Below, piece after piece: positions 41,083-50,618 of a stretch of DNA of 64,000 nt. The DNA lies in NCBI GenBank assembly GCA_900540455.1, contig UQGD01000002.1, positions 101,917-165,916 on the forward strand, read 5' to 3'. Position 1 is the stretch's first letter. The number at the start of each line of letters is the position of its first letter. A model generated the notes under the pieces. The model had not been told where the DNA came from, searched no databases, and worked only from the letters and a program-made list of their open reading frames with translations. A program made the position numbers and the translations under genes. This DNA is from an uncultured Faecalibacterium sp. (lineage in GTDB: Bacteria > Bacillota > Clostridia > Oscillospirales > Ruminococcaceae).

Positions 41083-42747
41083 TTACTGCCCCGCTAAGCC
41101 CAGCATCTCCCGGGCGTTTGCCCGAGATAGCTCCGTGATCTTATCGCCGGAGATCAGGCGAGCCAGTGCCTCCACTCGTCCATCTGTGTCCAAGGGATAG
41201 ACCTCGGTATAGGTACGATCGTTCTGGACATTCTTTTGGATCAGCAGATGGCAGTCCGCCAAGGCGGCGATCTGGGCCGTGTGGGTCACACAAAGGATCT
41301 GATGCCCTTTTGCACTGCTGCGCAGCACTTCGCCAATGCGTCCGGCAGCCTTACCAGACACACCGCTGTCGATCTCATCATAGATCACGGTAGGCACAGC
41401 GTCCTTATCTGCCATTGCATTTTTGATCGCCAGGGTAATACGGCTCAGCTCACCGCCCGATGCGATCTTGGCCAGCGGTTTTGGAGCTTCGCCAGGGTTT
41501 GTTGAAATATAAAACTCCAAACTATCCTGGCCATGACTGGCTAAAGGTCCCCGGGCATGGCGCAGCGTCATACGCACACCGGGCATATTCAAAAAATCCA
41601 ATGTGGCGGAAATATTCTTGTTCAGCTCCTCAAAGGCTTTCAAGCGAGTCTGGGTCAGCAGTTCTGCTTTTTCACGGGCCAGCGTGTACAAGCGGTGCTT
41701 TTCTGTCTGCAATTCCCCCGCCCTCTGCTCTGAGAACTGGATGCGCTCCAACTCCTCCCGAGCTTTTTGCCCAAAGGACAGCACATCTTCCACGGTATCG
41801 CCGTATTTGCGTTTGAGTTTATAGATCAGGTCGATCCGCTGCTCCAGTTCATCCAGCTCCGCATCATTGGTGTCATACCGGTCCAACCGGGACACCAGCT
41901 CTGCTGCCAGATCCTTGGCAGTATAATACAGGTCCAACAGCTGTCCTGCCCCTGCAGAGAGTTCTCCATCCAGTTGGGCAGCGGCGTCCACTGCGTTGGA
42001 AGCCTCGCCCAACAGATCCACTGCCCCGGGGACATCGTCTCCACCGGAAAGCAATGCATAGCACTGTGCCACTCTGTCCCGGATGGTGGATGCATTCGCC
42101 AGCACTTTGCGGCGGCTCTCCAAGACTTGTTCCTCACCGGGAGAGAGGGCGGCATCCTCGATCTCCTGTACTTGGTAGCTCAAAAGGTCGATCCGGCGCT
42201 GCTTCTCGCTCTCGTCTGTGATCATCGCATCCAGCTCCCGCTTTACTTTGACAAGAGCCCGGTATACGCTGTAATATTCCTGATAGATCGTCTCATTCTG
42301 AGCGTAATCATCCAGGATGCCCTCATGATTGGCCGGATTCAGCAGCCCTACCGAATCATGCTGACCATTCAGATTGATCAGGCCGCCGCATAGCTCCCGC
42401 AGCACAGCAGCGGTAGCGGGCATCCCGTTGATGCGGCAGCTGCTTTTTCCCTCAGCAGTGATCTCCCGACTCAACAGCAAAGCTTCGGTCCGCTCATACC
42501 CAGCCTGTTCCAGCTTGTCCTGCACGGAAACTGGTACCTGTTCAAATGCAGCACGGATCACCGCCTTAGGCGCACCAGTGCGCACGAGATCCCGAGAGAC
42601 CCGGTTGCCCAGGATCGCATGGATGGAATCAATGAGTATAGATTTACCTGCACCAGTTTCACCGGTCAGCACATTGAGTCCTTTTTCAAAATGGACCTCT
42701 GCTTTTTGGATCACCGCTACATTTTCAATTTGGAGACTGCTCAGCAT
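41083..42747 (-). CDS. recN: DNA repair protein RecN
   Basis: A 554-residue SMC-like protein. Walker A LTGETGAGKSILIDSIHAILG near residue 30, Walker B VIYDEIDSGVSGKAAGRIG near residue 468, signature IASGGELSRITLA, and a coiled-coil middle. RecN acts early in double-strand break repair. ATG 42747 follows GTAGGAGAG; 13 bp separate it from argR, the usual argR-recN pairing. Confidence 0.96.
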   Translation of the reverse strand: MLSSLQIENVAVIQKAEVHFEKGLNVLTGETGAGKSILIDSIHAILGNRVSRDLVRTGAPKAVIRAAFEQVPVSVQDKLEQAGYERTEALLLSREITAEGKSSCRINGMPATAAVLRELCGGLINLNGQHDSVGLLNPANHEGILDDYAQNETIYQEYYSVYRALVKVKRELDAMITDESEKQRRIDLLSYQVQEIEDAALSPGEEQVLESRRKVLANASTIRDRVAQCYALLSGGDDVPGAVDLLGEASNAVDAAAQLDGELSAGAGQLLDLYYTAKDLAAELVSRLDRYDTNDAELDELEQRIDLIYKLKRKYGDTVEDVLSFGQKAREELERIQFSEQRAGELQTEKHRLYTLAREKAELLTQTRLKAFEELNKNISATLDFLNMPGVRMTLRHARGPLASHGQDSLEFYISTNPGEAPKPLAKIASGGELSRITLAIKNAMADKDAVPTVIYDEIDSGVSGKAAGRIGEVLRSSAKGHQILCVTHTAQIAALADCHLLIQKNVQNDRTYTEVYPLDTDGRVEALARLISGDKITELSRANAREMLGLAGQ

Positions 42748-42760
42748 TCTATCTCTCCTA

Positions 42761-43234
42761 CTATTTCTGCCCGACATGATGGGTCAGTTCGGTGCAGATG
42801 GTCTTTGCATCCCGTTCCGAGCGCGCTACGATGAGAAACGTGTCATCGCCCGACAAGGTTCCCACTACGTTTTTCCATTGCAGTGCATCAAACACCTCGC
42901 AGGCTGCATTGGCCATACCGGAGTAGCACTTAACGAGCACCACATGGCCAGCGTAGTCCACGCCCCGCACCGCTTCATGGAAGATGGTCTCAAACCGTCC
43001 CTGTACCTTGGGATTATATCCCTCTGTCCGGCTGGATACGTAGCGGTATCCCTCGGCGGTTGCTGCCTTGACCAAGCACAACTCTCGGATATCCCGAGAG
43101 ATCGTTGCCTGCGTTACAGCAAACCCCTCCTGACGCAGATGCTCCAACAGGGTCTCCTGGCGGCTGATGGGGTATTCTTGGATCAGGCGCAAGATGGCCT
43201 GCAAACGCTCAGTTTTGGTTTTCATTTCAGACAT
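42761..43234 (-). CDS. argR: Arginine repressor ArgR/AhrC
   Basis: A 157-residue regulator. The N-terminal winged helix has VTQATISRDIRELCLVK; the C-terminal hexamer and arginine-binding part has VGTLSGDDTFLIVARSERDAK with the Asp pair. It controls arginine metabolism genes with arginine as corepressor. No arg genes are in the window; the recN-argR location is the standard Firmicute one. Confidence 0.95.
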   Translation of the reverse strand: MSEMKTKTERLQAILRLIQEYPISRQETLLEHLRQEGFAVTQATISRDIRELCLVKAATAEGYRYVSSRTEGYNPKVQGRFETIFHEAVRGVDYAGHVVLVKCYSGMANAACEVFDALQWKNVVGTLSGDDTFLIVARSERDAKTICTELTHHVGQK

Positions 43235-43260
43235 AAAGGTCTCTCCCCTCTGGTATGTCC

Positions 43261-44112
43261 TTATCGGCGGCGAAGCTTTTGATCAATGGCCTGGAACTGA
43301 TCGGCCCGGCCAAATGTGACCAGCGGAACGGTTTGATCCGACAGACAGACCTCCACCGTGGCTCCCGCTTTCAGCGGATAACCTGTACCTCCATCACAAC
43401 TGACAAAAACCTCGTTGTCCTCCACCAGCTGCCCTACACAGATCTTGATCCGTCGCTCCTGGGCAAACACCATGGCGGGACTGGCCAGGCTGTGGGGGCA
43501 GATAGGGGTCACCACAATTCCCTTGGTCTGGGAATCCAGGATCGGCCCACCGGCTGCCATCGAATATGCAGTAGAGCCAGTAGGGGTGGCTACGATCACG
43601 CCGTCCCCCCGGAAATGCTCCACAGGGATATCATCACAGTAGATACGGAAATCCAGCGCCTGCTGTAAGCGGCCTTTTGTTACCACTACGTCATTCAGCG
43701 CATGACCGTCCCAATTTTCATCCCCCAGCACACGAGTATACAGCAGCATACGCGTATCCTGTTTGAACTGACCTTTCGCCACAGCCGGGAGTTTTGTTTC
43801 CAGCTGATCCACCTCACAGGTCGCCAAAAAACCGCACCGTCCCAAGTTGATGCCCAGGATCGGTTTACGGTAGGTCAGCGAAAGATTAGCCTCGTGCAAG
43901 ATCGTACCGTCGCCGCCAATGGTAAGGATCACATCTGCCTGTTGAAGGCACTGTTCCTGCGGCAGGTACTCTACCCCCATCATCCCGCAGTCTGCCTGCA
44001 TGGATTGCTGCATAAACACCGCAGCGCCGTGGTTTAATAGGATCTGGGCAGCCCGCAGCGCCACCTCATTTGCCGACGCCTTGCCGGGATTTGGCGCAAT
44101 GTAAACTTTCAT
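43261..44112 (-). CDS. nadK: NAD kinase
   Basis: A 283-residue enzyme. Signature LTIGGDGTILHEA near residue 69 (GGDGT motif with the catalytic Asp), ILGINLGRCGFL, and TPTGSTAYSMAAGGPILD. It phosphorylates NAD to NADP. Lies between tlyA and argR as in many Clostridia. The last residues QKLRRR form a basic end. Confidence 0.95.
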   Translation of the reverse strand: MKVYIAPNPGKASANEVALRAAQILLNHGAAVFMQQSMQADCGMMGVEYLPQEQCLQQADVILTIGGDGTILHEANLSLTYRKPILGINLGRCGFLATCEVDQLETKLPAVAKGQFKQDTRMLLYTRVLGDENWDGHALNDVVVTKGRLQQALDFRIYCDDIPVEHFRGDGVIVATPTGSTAYSMAAGGPILDSQTKGIVVTPICPHSLASPAMVFAQERRIKICVGQLVEDNEVFVSCDGGTGYPLKAGATVEVCLSDQTVPLVTFGRADQFQAIDQKLRRR

Positions 44113-44145
44113 CTGTGGCGTGCCCCCTTTTCATCCTGGCAGAGA

Positions 44146-44949
44146 TCAGCGGTCCAGCGAGGTATGGCTGGCCTGCACCACTCGCTGTGCTTCCGTCTGT
44201 TCCAACAGAACCGGTTGATCACATTTCTGCACAAACATCAGGTATTCAATATTGCCCTCCGGTCCCTTTACGGGGCTGAAATCCAACCCACGAACGGAAA
44301 ATCCATTTGCAACGGCATACTCCATTGCCCGGCAAAGCACTTCCTGATGGGTCGCGGGGTCTCGTACAACACCGTTTTTGCCCACTTTTTCCCGTCCAGC
44401 CTCAAATTGCGGCTTGACCAAACAGACACCTACAGCATCTGCCGTGGTCACAGCCTGTGCGACCGGGAAAATATGATGCAGCGATATAAACGACACATCC
44501 ACGCTGAAAAACTCGATAGGCTCTGCCAGCATCTCCGGCGTAACATGGCGGATATTGGTCCGCTCCATGTTGACCACCCGCTCATCGGTGCGCAGCTTCC
44601 ATGCCAGCTGACCATAGCCCACATCCACTGCATAGACTTTGCACGCCCCATTTTGCAGCATGCAGTCGGTAAAGCCACCCGTGGAGGCACCAATATCCAT
44701 GCATACCTTGCCGTTGGGGCTCATAGGAAATACCTGCATGGCTTTTTCCAGTTTGAGACCGCCCCGGCTGACATAGCCGATATCATGGCCTCTCACCTCT
44801 ACTTTTGCATCCTCCTGGATCATCTCACCGGCTTTGTCCACCTTTTGCTCATTTACAAACACAACGCCGGACATGATCATTGCTTTGGCGCGCTCCCGGC
44901 TTTGGATCAAGCCGTGCTGCACCAGGTATTGGTCCAGACGAATTTTCAC
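44146..44949 (-). CDS. tlyA: TlyA family rRNA 2'-O-methyltransferase
   Basis: A 267-residue protein. An N-terminal S4 RNA-binding domain (RLDQYLVQHGLIQSRERAKAMI) precedes an FtsJ-like methyltransferase with SAM motif VCMDIGASTGGFTDCML near residue 83 and the catalytic Lys in CLVKPQFEAGREKVG. TlyA methylates ribosomal RNA; the old hemolysin name is misleading. Starts at GTG 44949 with AGGAGG 10 bp upstream; upstream in-frame codons overlap dxs. Lies 17 bp after dxs. Confidence 0.93.
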   Translation of the reverse strand: MKIRLDQYLVQHGLIQSRERAKAMIMSGVVFVNEQKVDKAGEMIQEDAKVEVRGHDIGYVSRGGLKLEKAMQVFPMSPNGKVCMDIGASTGGFTDCMLQNGACKVYAVDVGYGQLAWKLRTDERVVNMERTNIRHVTPEMLAEPIEFFSVDVSFISLHHIFPVAQAVTTADAVGVCLVKPQFEAGREKVGKNGVVRDPATHQEVLCRAMEYAVANGFSVRGLDFSPVKGPEGNIEYLMFVQKCDQPVLLEQTEAQRVVQASHTSLDR

Positions 44950-44966
44950 GATGGGTCGTCCTCCTT

Positions 44967-46835
44967 TTATAATGCTTGCTGGATATCCTTGGCCAGGCTC
45001 TGCCCATCCAAGCCCAGCACCTGCTTGATCTGGGGTACAGTAGCGTGGGGAAGCTGGGGCTGCGTTACACCACGGTGCAGGTATTTGCCCTGCCATCCGG
45101 CCTGACGCATGGCAGCTTCCAAGTGTTCGCCAATGCCGCCCCGGACAACACATTCTTCGGCCATCAGGATCAGAGAATATGACTCCAAATCTGCGACCAA
45201 TTCCTGAGGCAGCGGCCAGATCTGCACCAATTTGTATACGTCACACGGGATCCCTTGCTGAGCCAGCTGATCAGCGGCTTCCAGCGTATCCTCTACCTCG
45301 TCCGCATAGCTGACAAGGACCGCCTTTGCTCCCGCTTCTTTCCGCAGGCAATCATAGGGCTGACCCGTGCAGCCAAAATGCGCCAAACGGGCGCTTTGTC
45401 CGCCGCGGGGATAACGCAGCGCCCGCGGTCCAGCCGATGCAGGGCTGAGCAGACGGTGCAGCCAATAACGCAGCTCCTCATAGTTAGAGGGCGAGTAGGT
45501 CGGCACACCGATCTGGCTCAGGAACCCCGGGTCATAGATCCCCTGATGGGTCTCACCATCTCCCGGCACCAGTCCGGCCCGATCGATTGCGAACAGCACA
45601 CCCAGATTCATCAAGTTTACATCGTGGATGATCTGATCATAGGATCTCTGCAAAAAGGTGGAGTAAATGGCTACCACCGGTTTCATACCCTGGCTGGCCA
45701 GACCCGCTGCAAAGGTAACAGCGTGCTGTTCCGCCATGCCCACATCGAAAAAGCGATCCGGTGCACTATGGGCAATGATCTGTAACCCCGTACCGTACTT
45801 CATTGCAGCGGTGATAGCACAGATCTTCGGATCCTTCTGGGCTTCGTCCGAAAGGGCCCGACCAAACACCGTAGAAAACGATTCTTTAGGGGCGATTTCC
45901 GGGTCCGGCAATTCCATTTCCACCGGGTCAAACGAAGATACGCCGTGGTAATTGCCCGGATTGGACTCCGCCGGGGCATATCCTTTGCCTTTGACCGTGA
46001 CGATATGCAGAAAATGCGGCCCGGACCGCTGACTGATGCTGCGGATCGTGCGCTCCAATTCCGCTTCATCATGTCCGTCCACAGGACCAACATAGTGGAA
46101 TCCCATATCCTCAAACATCGTGGAATGATACATCGCCCGGCGCAGCATCGTTACACAGTAGCGGATACCCTTTGTCAGCGGCGCTCCCACCAACGGCAGC
46201 CGGTCCAAAAAACTATGCACGTTATCCTTCGTCTCAAAATAAGCCGTAGTGGTGCGCAGATGCGTCAGATAACCAGCCAACGCACCCACATTTTTGGAGA
46301 TGGACATTTTGTTGTCGTTCAGGATCACCAGCAGATTGTCCAATTTGCCGATGTTGTTCATCCCCTCATAGACCATACCGCCAGTGAAGGCGCCATCTCC
46401 AATCACTGCCGTGACGATCCCCGGTTCTCCCCGCAGTTTTTTCGCCCAAGCCATGCCGATCGCGGCTGAAAGAGCGGTGTTGCCATGGCCTGCCAAAAAG
46501 GCATCATGCTCACTCTCCTGCGGATTGGGGAATCCCGAGAGTCCATCCAGCTGGCGCAGCTTATCAAAGCCAGCCTGCCTCCCGGTAAGGATCTTGTGGG
46601 TATAACACTGATGTCCGACATCAAAAACGATCAGGTCCTGGGGTGTCTGGAAAACACGGTGCAGCGCTACTGTCAGTTCTACTACGCCCAGATTGGATGC
46701 CAGATGGCCGCCAGTCTTTGCAATATGATCCAGCAAAAACTGGCGGATCTCGCCGCACAGCTGCTCTACTTCTTGGGCAGACAACTGTTTTACGTCATTT
46801 GGCTGATGGATCCGGTCCAGCAATCGCTCACTCAT
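44967..46835 (-). CDS. dxs: 1-deoxy-D-xylulose-5-phosphate synthase
   Basis: A 622-residue thiamine-diphosphate enzyme. The cofactor motif GDGAFTGGMVYEGMNNIGKL...N is present, with HQCYTHKILTGR early and GMAEQHAVTFAAGLASQG in the middle domain. The C-terminal transketolase domain contains FAIDRAGLVPGDGETHQG. It makes the first metabolite of the MEP isoprenoid pathway from pyruvate and glyceraldehyde 3-phosphate. Close to ispA, which uses the pathway products. Confidence 0.96.
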   Translation of the reverse strand: MSERLLDRIHQPNDVKQLSAQEVEQLCGEIRQFLLDHIAKTGGHLASNLGVVELTVALHRVFQTPQDLIVFDVGHQCYTHKILTGRQAGFDKLRQLDGLSGFPNPQESEHDAFLAGHGNTALSAAIGMAWAKKLRGEPGIVTAVIGDGAFTGGMVYEGMNNIGKLDNLLVILNDNKMSISKNVGALAGYLTHLRTTTAYFETKDNVHSFLDRLPLVGAPLTKGIRYCVTMLRRAMYHSTMFEDMGFHYVGPVDGHDEAELERTIRSISQRSGPHFLHIVTVKGKGYAPAESNPGNYHGVSSFDPVEMELPDPEIAPKESFSTVFGRALSDEAQKDPKICAITAAMKYGTGLQIIAHSAPDRFFDVGMAEQHAVTFAAGLASQGMKPVVAIYSTFLQRSYDQIIHDVNLMNLGVLFAIDRAGLVPGDGETHQGIYDPGFLSQIGVPTYSPSNYEELRYWLHRLLSPASAGPRALRYPRGGQSARLAHFGCTGQPYDCLRKEAGAKAVLVSYADEVEDTLEAADQLAQQGIPCDVYKLVQIWPLPQELVADLESYSLILMAEECVVRGGIGEHLEAAMRQAGWQGKYLHRGVTQPQLPHATVPQIKQVLGLDGQSLAKDIQQAL

Positions 46836-46863
46836 TTACTTCACATCCTTTTTCCGTTTCGCG

Positions 46864-47334
46864 TTACAGATGCATGGGGTACAAAAAGCCCACGGCCACT
46901 CCGACCACCACACCAGCGATCACCTGCAGAGGGGTATGTCCCACCATCTCCTTCAGGTGCATATTCTGCAAAAAGGGGGCATTTTTCTCACTGATATCGA
47001 TCCACTCGCTGATCAGCTTATTCAGCACCTTAGCCTGCTCACCAGTCTCATGACGCACCCCCATTGCATCGTGCATCGTAATGATCGCCACAACGCAGGC
47101 CACCGCAAAAATGGCAGACTGCACGCCAACGCTGCGTCCCGTGGCAATGACCATCGCACAGACCGTGGCACTGTGGGCACTGGGCATGCCGCCGTCTCCC
47201 CACATCCGCTCCAGCTGGAATTTACCCAACAGGATGAAATTGACGATCGTTTTGAGCACCTGAGCCGTGAACCAGCCCAGCAGGGATACGGTCAGGATCT
47301 CGTTGATGGAAAGGATCTGTTGGATCAGTTGCAT
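46864..47334 (-). CDS. Divergent PAP2 family membrane protein (DUF212)
   Basis: A 156-residue membrane protein. The pattern GWFTAQVLKTIVNF, WGDGGMPSAHSATVCAM, HDAMGVRHETGEQAKVLN and GHTPLQVIAGVVVG is that of the DUF212/YuiD-like divergent PAP2 family, which keeps the His residues of acid phosphatases. It may act on a lipid phosphate, which would fit its place between ispA and dxs, but no activity is established. ATG 47334 follows AAAGGTGG. Confidence 0.88.
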   Translation of the reverse strand: MQLIQQILSINEILTVSLLGWFTAQVLKTIVNFILLGKFQLERMWGDGGMPSAHSATVCAMVIATGRSVGVQSAIFAVACVVAIITMHDAMGVRHETGEQAKVLNKLISEWIDISEKNAPFLQNMHLKEMVGHTPLQVIAGVVVGVAVGFLYPMHL

Positions 47335-47380
47335 ATTCAAACCACCTTTATCTTTTAATTTCTCAGGTTTTATTTACCGG

Positions 47381-48265
47381 TCAATTTTTGCGCACTAAAA
47401 GCCGGTCTGCCAGCTCCGCCAAAAACTCCGCTTTGGGTCCCAATGCTTTTATCAGTGCATCGCAAGTTTCCTGGTTAATGCTGTGCGCCAGTTCCATTGC
47501 CTGTTCCGGCCCATACAAAACGGCAAATGTCGTCTTGCCATTGTCGCCATCGCTGCCAATAGGTTTGCCCAACTGCTCTGCGCTGCTGGTCACATCCAAC
47601 ACATCGTCCACGATCTGGAACACCAGACCGATCCCGTAGGCATACTGTTCCAGCACCTGGCAGATATCTGCATCCGCTCCGGCAGCCGCCGCACCCATCT
47701 GAACCGCTGCATTGATCAACGCTCCGGTCTTTCCCCGGTGGATCTGGCGCAGCTGTTCTTCCGTGGCGGCCTGGGTCTCATATTTCAGATCCAGCTCCTG
47801 ACCATAGACCATGCCCCGGCTTCCCGCTCCGGAACTCAATGCCCGGGCGGCCCGAACCACCGACTCCGGCGAAGCCTCTGCATTGGCTACTGCCTCAAAT
47901 GCTTCGGTCAGCAAAAGATCGCCCGCAAGAAGGGCTGTAGACTCCCCAAATGCTTTGTGGCAGGCAGGGCGGCCACGGCGAAGATCATCGTCATCCATGC
48001 AGGGAAGATCGTCATGGATCAACGAATAGCAGTGCAGCATCTCAACAGCCGCAGCAAAACTTTCGGCAGCTGCTGCCGGCCCACCCAGCATATCGCAGAC
48101 ACTCAGGGTCAGTACCCCGCGGATGCGTTTGCCGCCGCCCAACAAGCTGTACTGGGCGGCTTGGCAAACTTGGGATTCCTGAGGCAGAAACTGCCCACAG
48201 GCTTTTTCCAGTGCGGCATTCACCCGATCCAGGTATGCCCGATAGTGGATCTCATAGTTCTCCAT
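47381..48265 (-). CDS. ispA: Geranyl/farnesyl diphosphate synthase (polyprenyl synthetase)
   Basis: A 294-residue trans-prenyltransferase. First aspartate-rich motif LIHDDLPCMDDDDLRRGRP near residue 85 and second motif VFQIVDDVLDV near residue 220. GGGKRIRGVLTL holds the Lys-Arg pair. The two residues CM between the Asp groups are typical of type II bacterial FPP synthases. Starts at ATG 48265 behind AGGAGG and overlaps the end of xseB by 14 bp. Confidence 0.94.
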   Translation of the reverse strand: MENYEIHYRAYLDRVNAALEKACGQFLPQESQVCQAAQYSLLGGGKRIRGVLTLSVCDMLGGPAAAAESFAAAVEMLHCYSLIHDDLPCMDDDDLRRGRPACHKAFGESTALLAGDLLLTEAFEAVANAEASPESVVRAARALSSGAGSRGMVYGQELDLKYETQAATEEQLRQIHRGKTGALINAAVQMGAAAAGADADICQVLEQYAYGIGLVFQIVDDVLDVTSSAEQLGKPIGSDGDNGKTTFAVLYGPEQAMELAHSINQETCDALIKALGPKAEFLAELADRLLVRKN

Positions 48266-48488
48266 TCTGATCCTCCTGGGGGGCGTTCTCCCCACCTATG
48301 ATCTTCCGCTCGATCTCTTCCATCTGCAAGGATGCCTTATCCAATGCAGAGTGGCAGTAATCGATCAAAGCGGCAGCTTCTGCATACATTTTTACCGACT
48401 CTGCCAGCGTGGTCTCCTGGCTCTGCATCTGCGCCAGAAGCGTTTCCAGCCGGGTCAGCCCTTCCTCAAAACTTTTGGGTGCTCTCAT
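48252..48488 (-). CDS. xseB: Exodeoxyribonuclease VII small subunit
   Basis: A 78-residue XseB. The family pattern SFEEGLTRLETLLAQMQSQE, then LAESVKMYAEAAALIDYC, is clear. It forms exonuclease VII with XseA, whose gene overlaps it by 23 bp. Confidence 0.93.
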   Translation of the reverse strand: MRAPKSFEEGLTRLETLLAQMQSQETTLAESVKMYAEAAALIDYCHSALDKASLQMEEIERKIIGGENAPQEDQNGEL

Positions 48489-49689
48489 CTTGTTCCTCCA
48501 CTGCTGTTACGGTACAGCGGGCCGTATGCCCTGCTCCCCGCAGCAGGATCTCATCTCCTGGTGCAAGCTGCGACACCGCACAGATCTTTCCTGCGGGACG
48601 CTCGACCATCGCATAACCGCGCGCCAGTACCTGATAAGGGTCCAAGGACCCTGCCAAGGCGGCAGCATGTCCCAAAGACGCCTGGCTTTTCTCCAGATGC
48701 TGGCGGGCAGCGGCCGCCACAGCCTTTGAGATCTCCTGCAATTTTTCTTTGCTTTGCGCCAGCCGCTGGCCTGGACCATACGCTGCAAGCATTTCAGCTG
48801 CGTCTTCCAATCGGTCAGCACAGTCCGCTTTGCATGCTTCCATCTGCTGGCGTAGTGTCTGTGCATATCCCTGCAAACGCAGAGACAGCTGAACACGGTC
48901 TGGCACCGCCAACTCTGCTGCCGCAGAAGGGGTAGGCGCACGGCAGTCCGCCACAAAATCCAGGATCGTCACATCGATCTCATGACCAATCGCACTGATC
49001 AGCGGTGTATGGCACTGAAATGCCGCCCGGGCGATACATTCTGCATTGAATACCCACAGGTCTTCCCGGCTGCCGCCGCCCCGTGCTACAATGATCACAT
49101 CCGCTCGTCCACTTTGGTCAAGTGTTTGTATGGCTTGTGCAACCTGTTGCGCTGCTTCAAACCCCTGAACACTGACCGGACAAAGCAGCAGCTTGGCTGC
49201 AGGCCAGCGACGAGAGACAACGTTACGGATATCCTGCAATGCTGCACCGGTTTTGCTGGTAACAAGCCCTATGCAGTGCGGATAGGCTGGCAGAGGCTTT
49301 TTGCGGTCCAGATCGAACAGTCCTTCCTGCTCCAGTTTCCGCTTCAGCTGTTCCAATGCCAACTGGGCGGCACCGATGCCATCCGGGAACATCGCATTGA
49401 CATAAACCTGAAATGCGCCGTCCCGCTCATAAAGCGTTGCGCGGCAGCGTACTACCACCCGCATCCCTTCTTCTGGGCGAAACGCCAGCCGAGAGGCATC
49501 CGATCGGAACATGACCGCCTTGACGCTGCACTCTGCGTCCCGCAGCGAGAAATAACAGTGCCCGCTGCGGGAATTACGGACGAAATTGTAAATCTCCCCC
49601 TGCAGAGCCAGATCAAACAGTGCATCCTCTCGATCCAGCATACTTTTGACATAGCGATTCAGCTGGGATACGGTGATCACATCTGCCAT
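48466..49689 (-). CDS. xseA: Exodeoxyribonuclease VII large subunit
   Basis: A 407-residue XseA. N-terminal OB fold: VITVSQLNRYVKSMLDRE and NFVRNSRSGHCYFSLRDAE. Catalytic core: IGLVTSKTGAALQDI, VIIVARGGGSREDLWVFN and ISAIGHEIDVTILDFVADCRAPTPSAAAE. Long coiled coil follows. It degrades single-stranded DNA in repair. ATG 49689 follows GGGAGG and overlaps the upstream TsaD-like gene by 13 bp. Confidence 0.95.
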   Translation of the reverse strand: MADVITVSQLNRYVKSMLDREDALFDLALQGEIYNFVRNSRSGHCYFSLRDAECSVKAVMFRSDASRLAFRPEEGMRVVVRCRATLYERDGAFQVYVNAMFPDGIGAAQLALEQLKRKLEQEGLFDLDRKKPLPAYPHCIGLVTSKTGAALQDIRNVVSRRWPAAKLLLCPVSVQGFEAAQQVAQAIQTLDQSGRADVIIVARGGGSREDLWVFNAECIARAAFQCHTPLISAIGHEIDVTILDFVADCRAPTPSAAAELAVPDRVQLSLRLQGYAQTLRQQMEACKADCADRLEDAAEMLAAYGPGQRLAQSKEKLQEISKAVAAAARQHLEKSQASLGHAAALAGSLDPYQVLARGYAMVERPAGKICAVSQLAPGDEILLRGAGHTARCTVTAVEEQDESTQKF

Positions 49690-50618
49690 AAACCCGCCTC
49701 CCGCGCTGCCAGGATCGCCACTCCAATGGCGTTGTCGCTGGAGTATTTGCCGGGCACAAAATACACCTCCGGCAGCCGCTGCTGCACCCAGGAGCGGATC
49801 ACATCGCTGCTCATCACCCCTCCGGCGCATACCACCGGCAGCGCAGGATACTGCCGCTGCGCTGCGCGGGTCATTTTGACCACCGTATCCGCCACACAAA
49901 GCAGGCAGTACTTGCAAACATAAGCAGGACTTTGACCCGATGCCAGCAAAGCATTGCACTGATTTTCCAGCCCAGAAAGGCTGCATTGCATCTCCTTGAC
50001 ACTGGATCTCGGTTTGATGGTTTCATCACATTGCGCCGCCATCTCAGATACCATGGCTCCCGCCGGGAAGTCAAATCCCAATTTGACGCCCACTCTGTCC
50101 ACAGCCTGACCTGCATACAGATCCGTGCTGGTACCTAACATTTGAATATTTTTCACCTGATCGCAGAGCAAAAGATCCGTTGTTCCGCCAGAAATGTGGA
50201 ACAAAAGCACCTTTTGATGAAACAGCTCTGCGCCTTTTGCTGCAAACAGTGCAGCCGCCGCATGTCCTTGCTGATGCGTAGTATAGACCAGCGGGATCCC
50301 TTTCGCCAAAGCAAACGCTTGGGCGGCATTGACTCCGGCCAAAAAACAAGGCATATAACTGCCCTCTACCGGCCGGGGACGTTGGGACACGCCTACCGCC
50401 TGGATCTGCGTCAGATCAAACTCTGTATTCAGCTGTGCCAGCATTTCCGGCAGGGCGGCCGTGTGATGGAACAGCGCATCGCTCTGACGCAGTCCCAGCT
50501 GACCCTGCTTTACGGGCAAAAAACGCTTTTTGGCACAAACAACCTCTCCGGCCGTATCAAAAACCGCCAGAGAGGTTGCATAGTTACTGGTATCAATGCC
50601 CAGCGTATAGCGGCTCAC
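49677..50618 (-). CDS. TsaD/Kae1-like protein (second-type glycoprotease fold)
   Basis: A 313-residue ASKHA-fold protein. It begins TLGIDTSNYATSLAVFD and keeps the metal-binding pair His115/His119 in TTHQQGHAAAA and the LLFHISGGTTDLLL nucleotide loop, and ends with YSSDNAIGVAILA. Sequence between these differs from ordinary TsaD (for example PRPVEGSYMPCFLAG). Likely a Clostridial paralogue, so its role in t6A tRNA modification is unproven. It overlaps nusB by 4 bp and xseA by 13 bp, so it is firmly in the operon. Confidence 0.78.
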   Translation of the reverse strand: MSRYTLGIDTSNYATSLAVFDTAGEVVCAKKRFLPVKQGQLGLRQSDALFHHTAALPEMLAQLNTEFDLTQIQAVGVSQRPRPVEGSYMPCFLAGVNAAQAFALAKGIPLVYTTHQQGHAAAALFAAKGAELFHQKVLLFHISGGTTDLLLCDQVKNIQMLGTSTDLYAGQAVDRVGVKLGFDFPAGAMVSEMAAQCDETIKPRSSVKEMQCSLSGLENQCNALLASGQSPAYVCKYCLLCVADTVVKMTRAAQRQYPALPVVCAGGVMSSDVIRSWVQQRLPEVYFVPGKYSSDNAIGVAILAAREAGLWQM

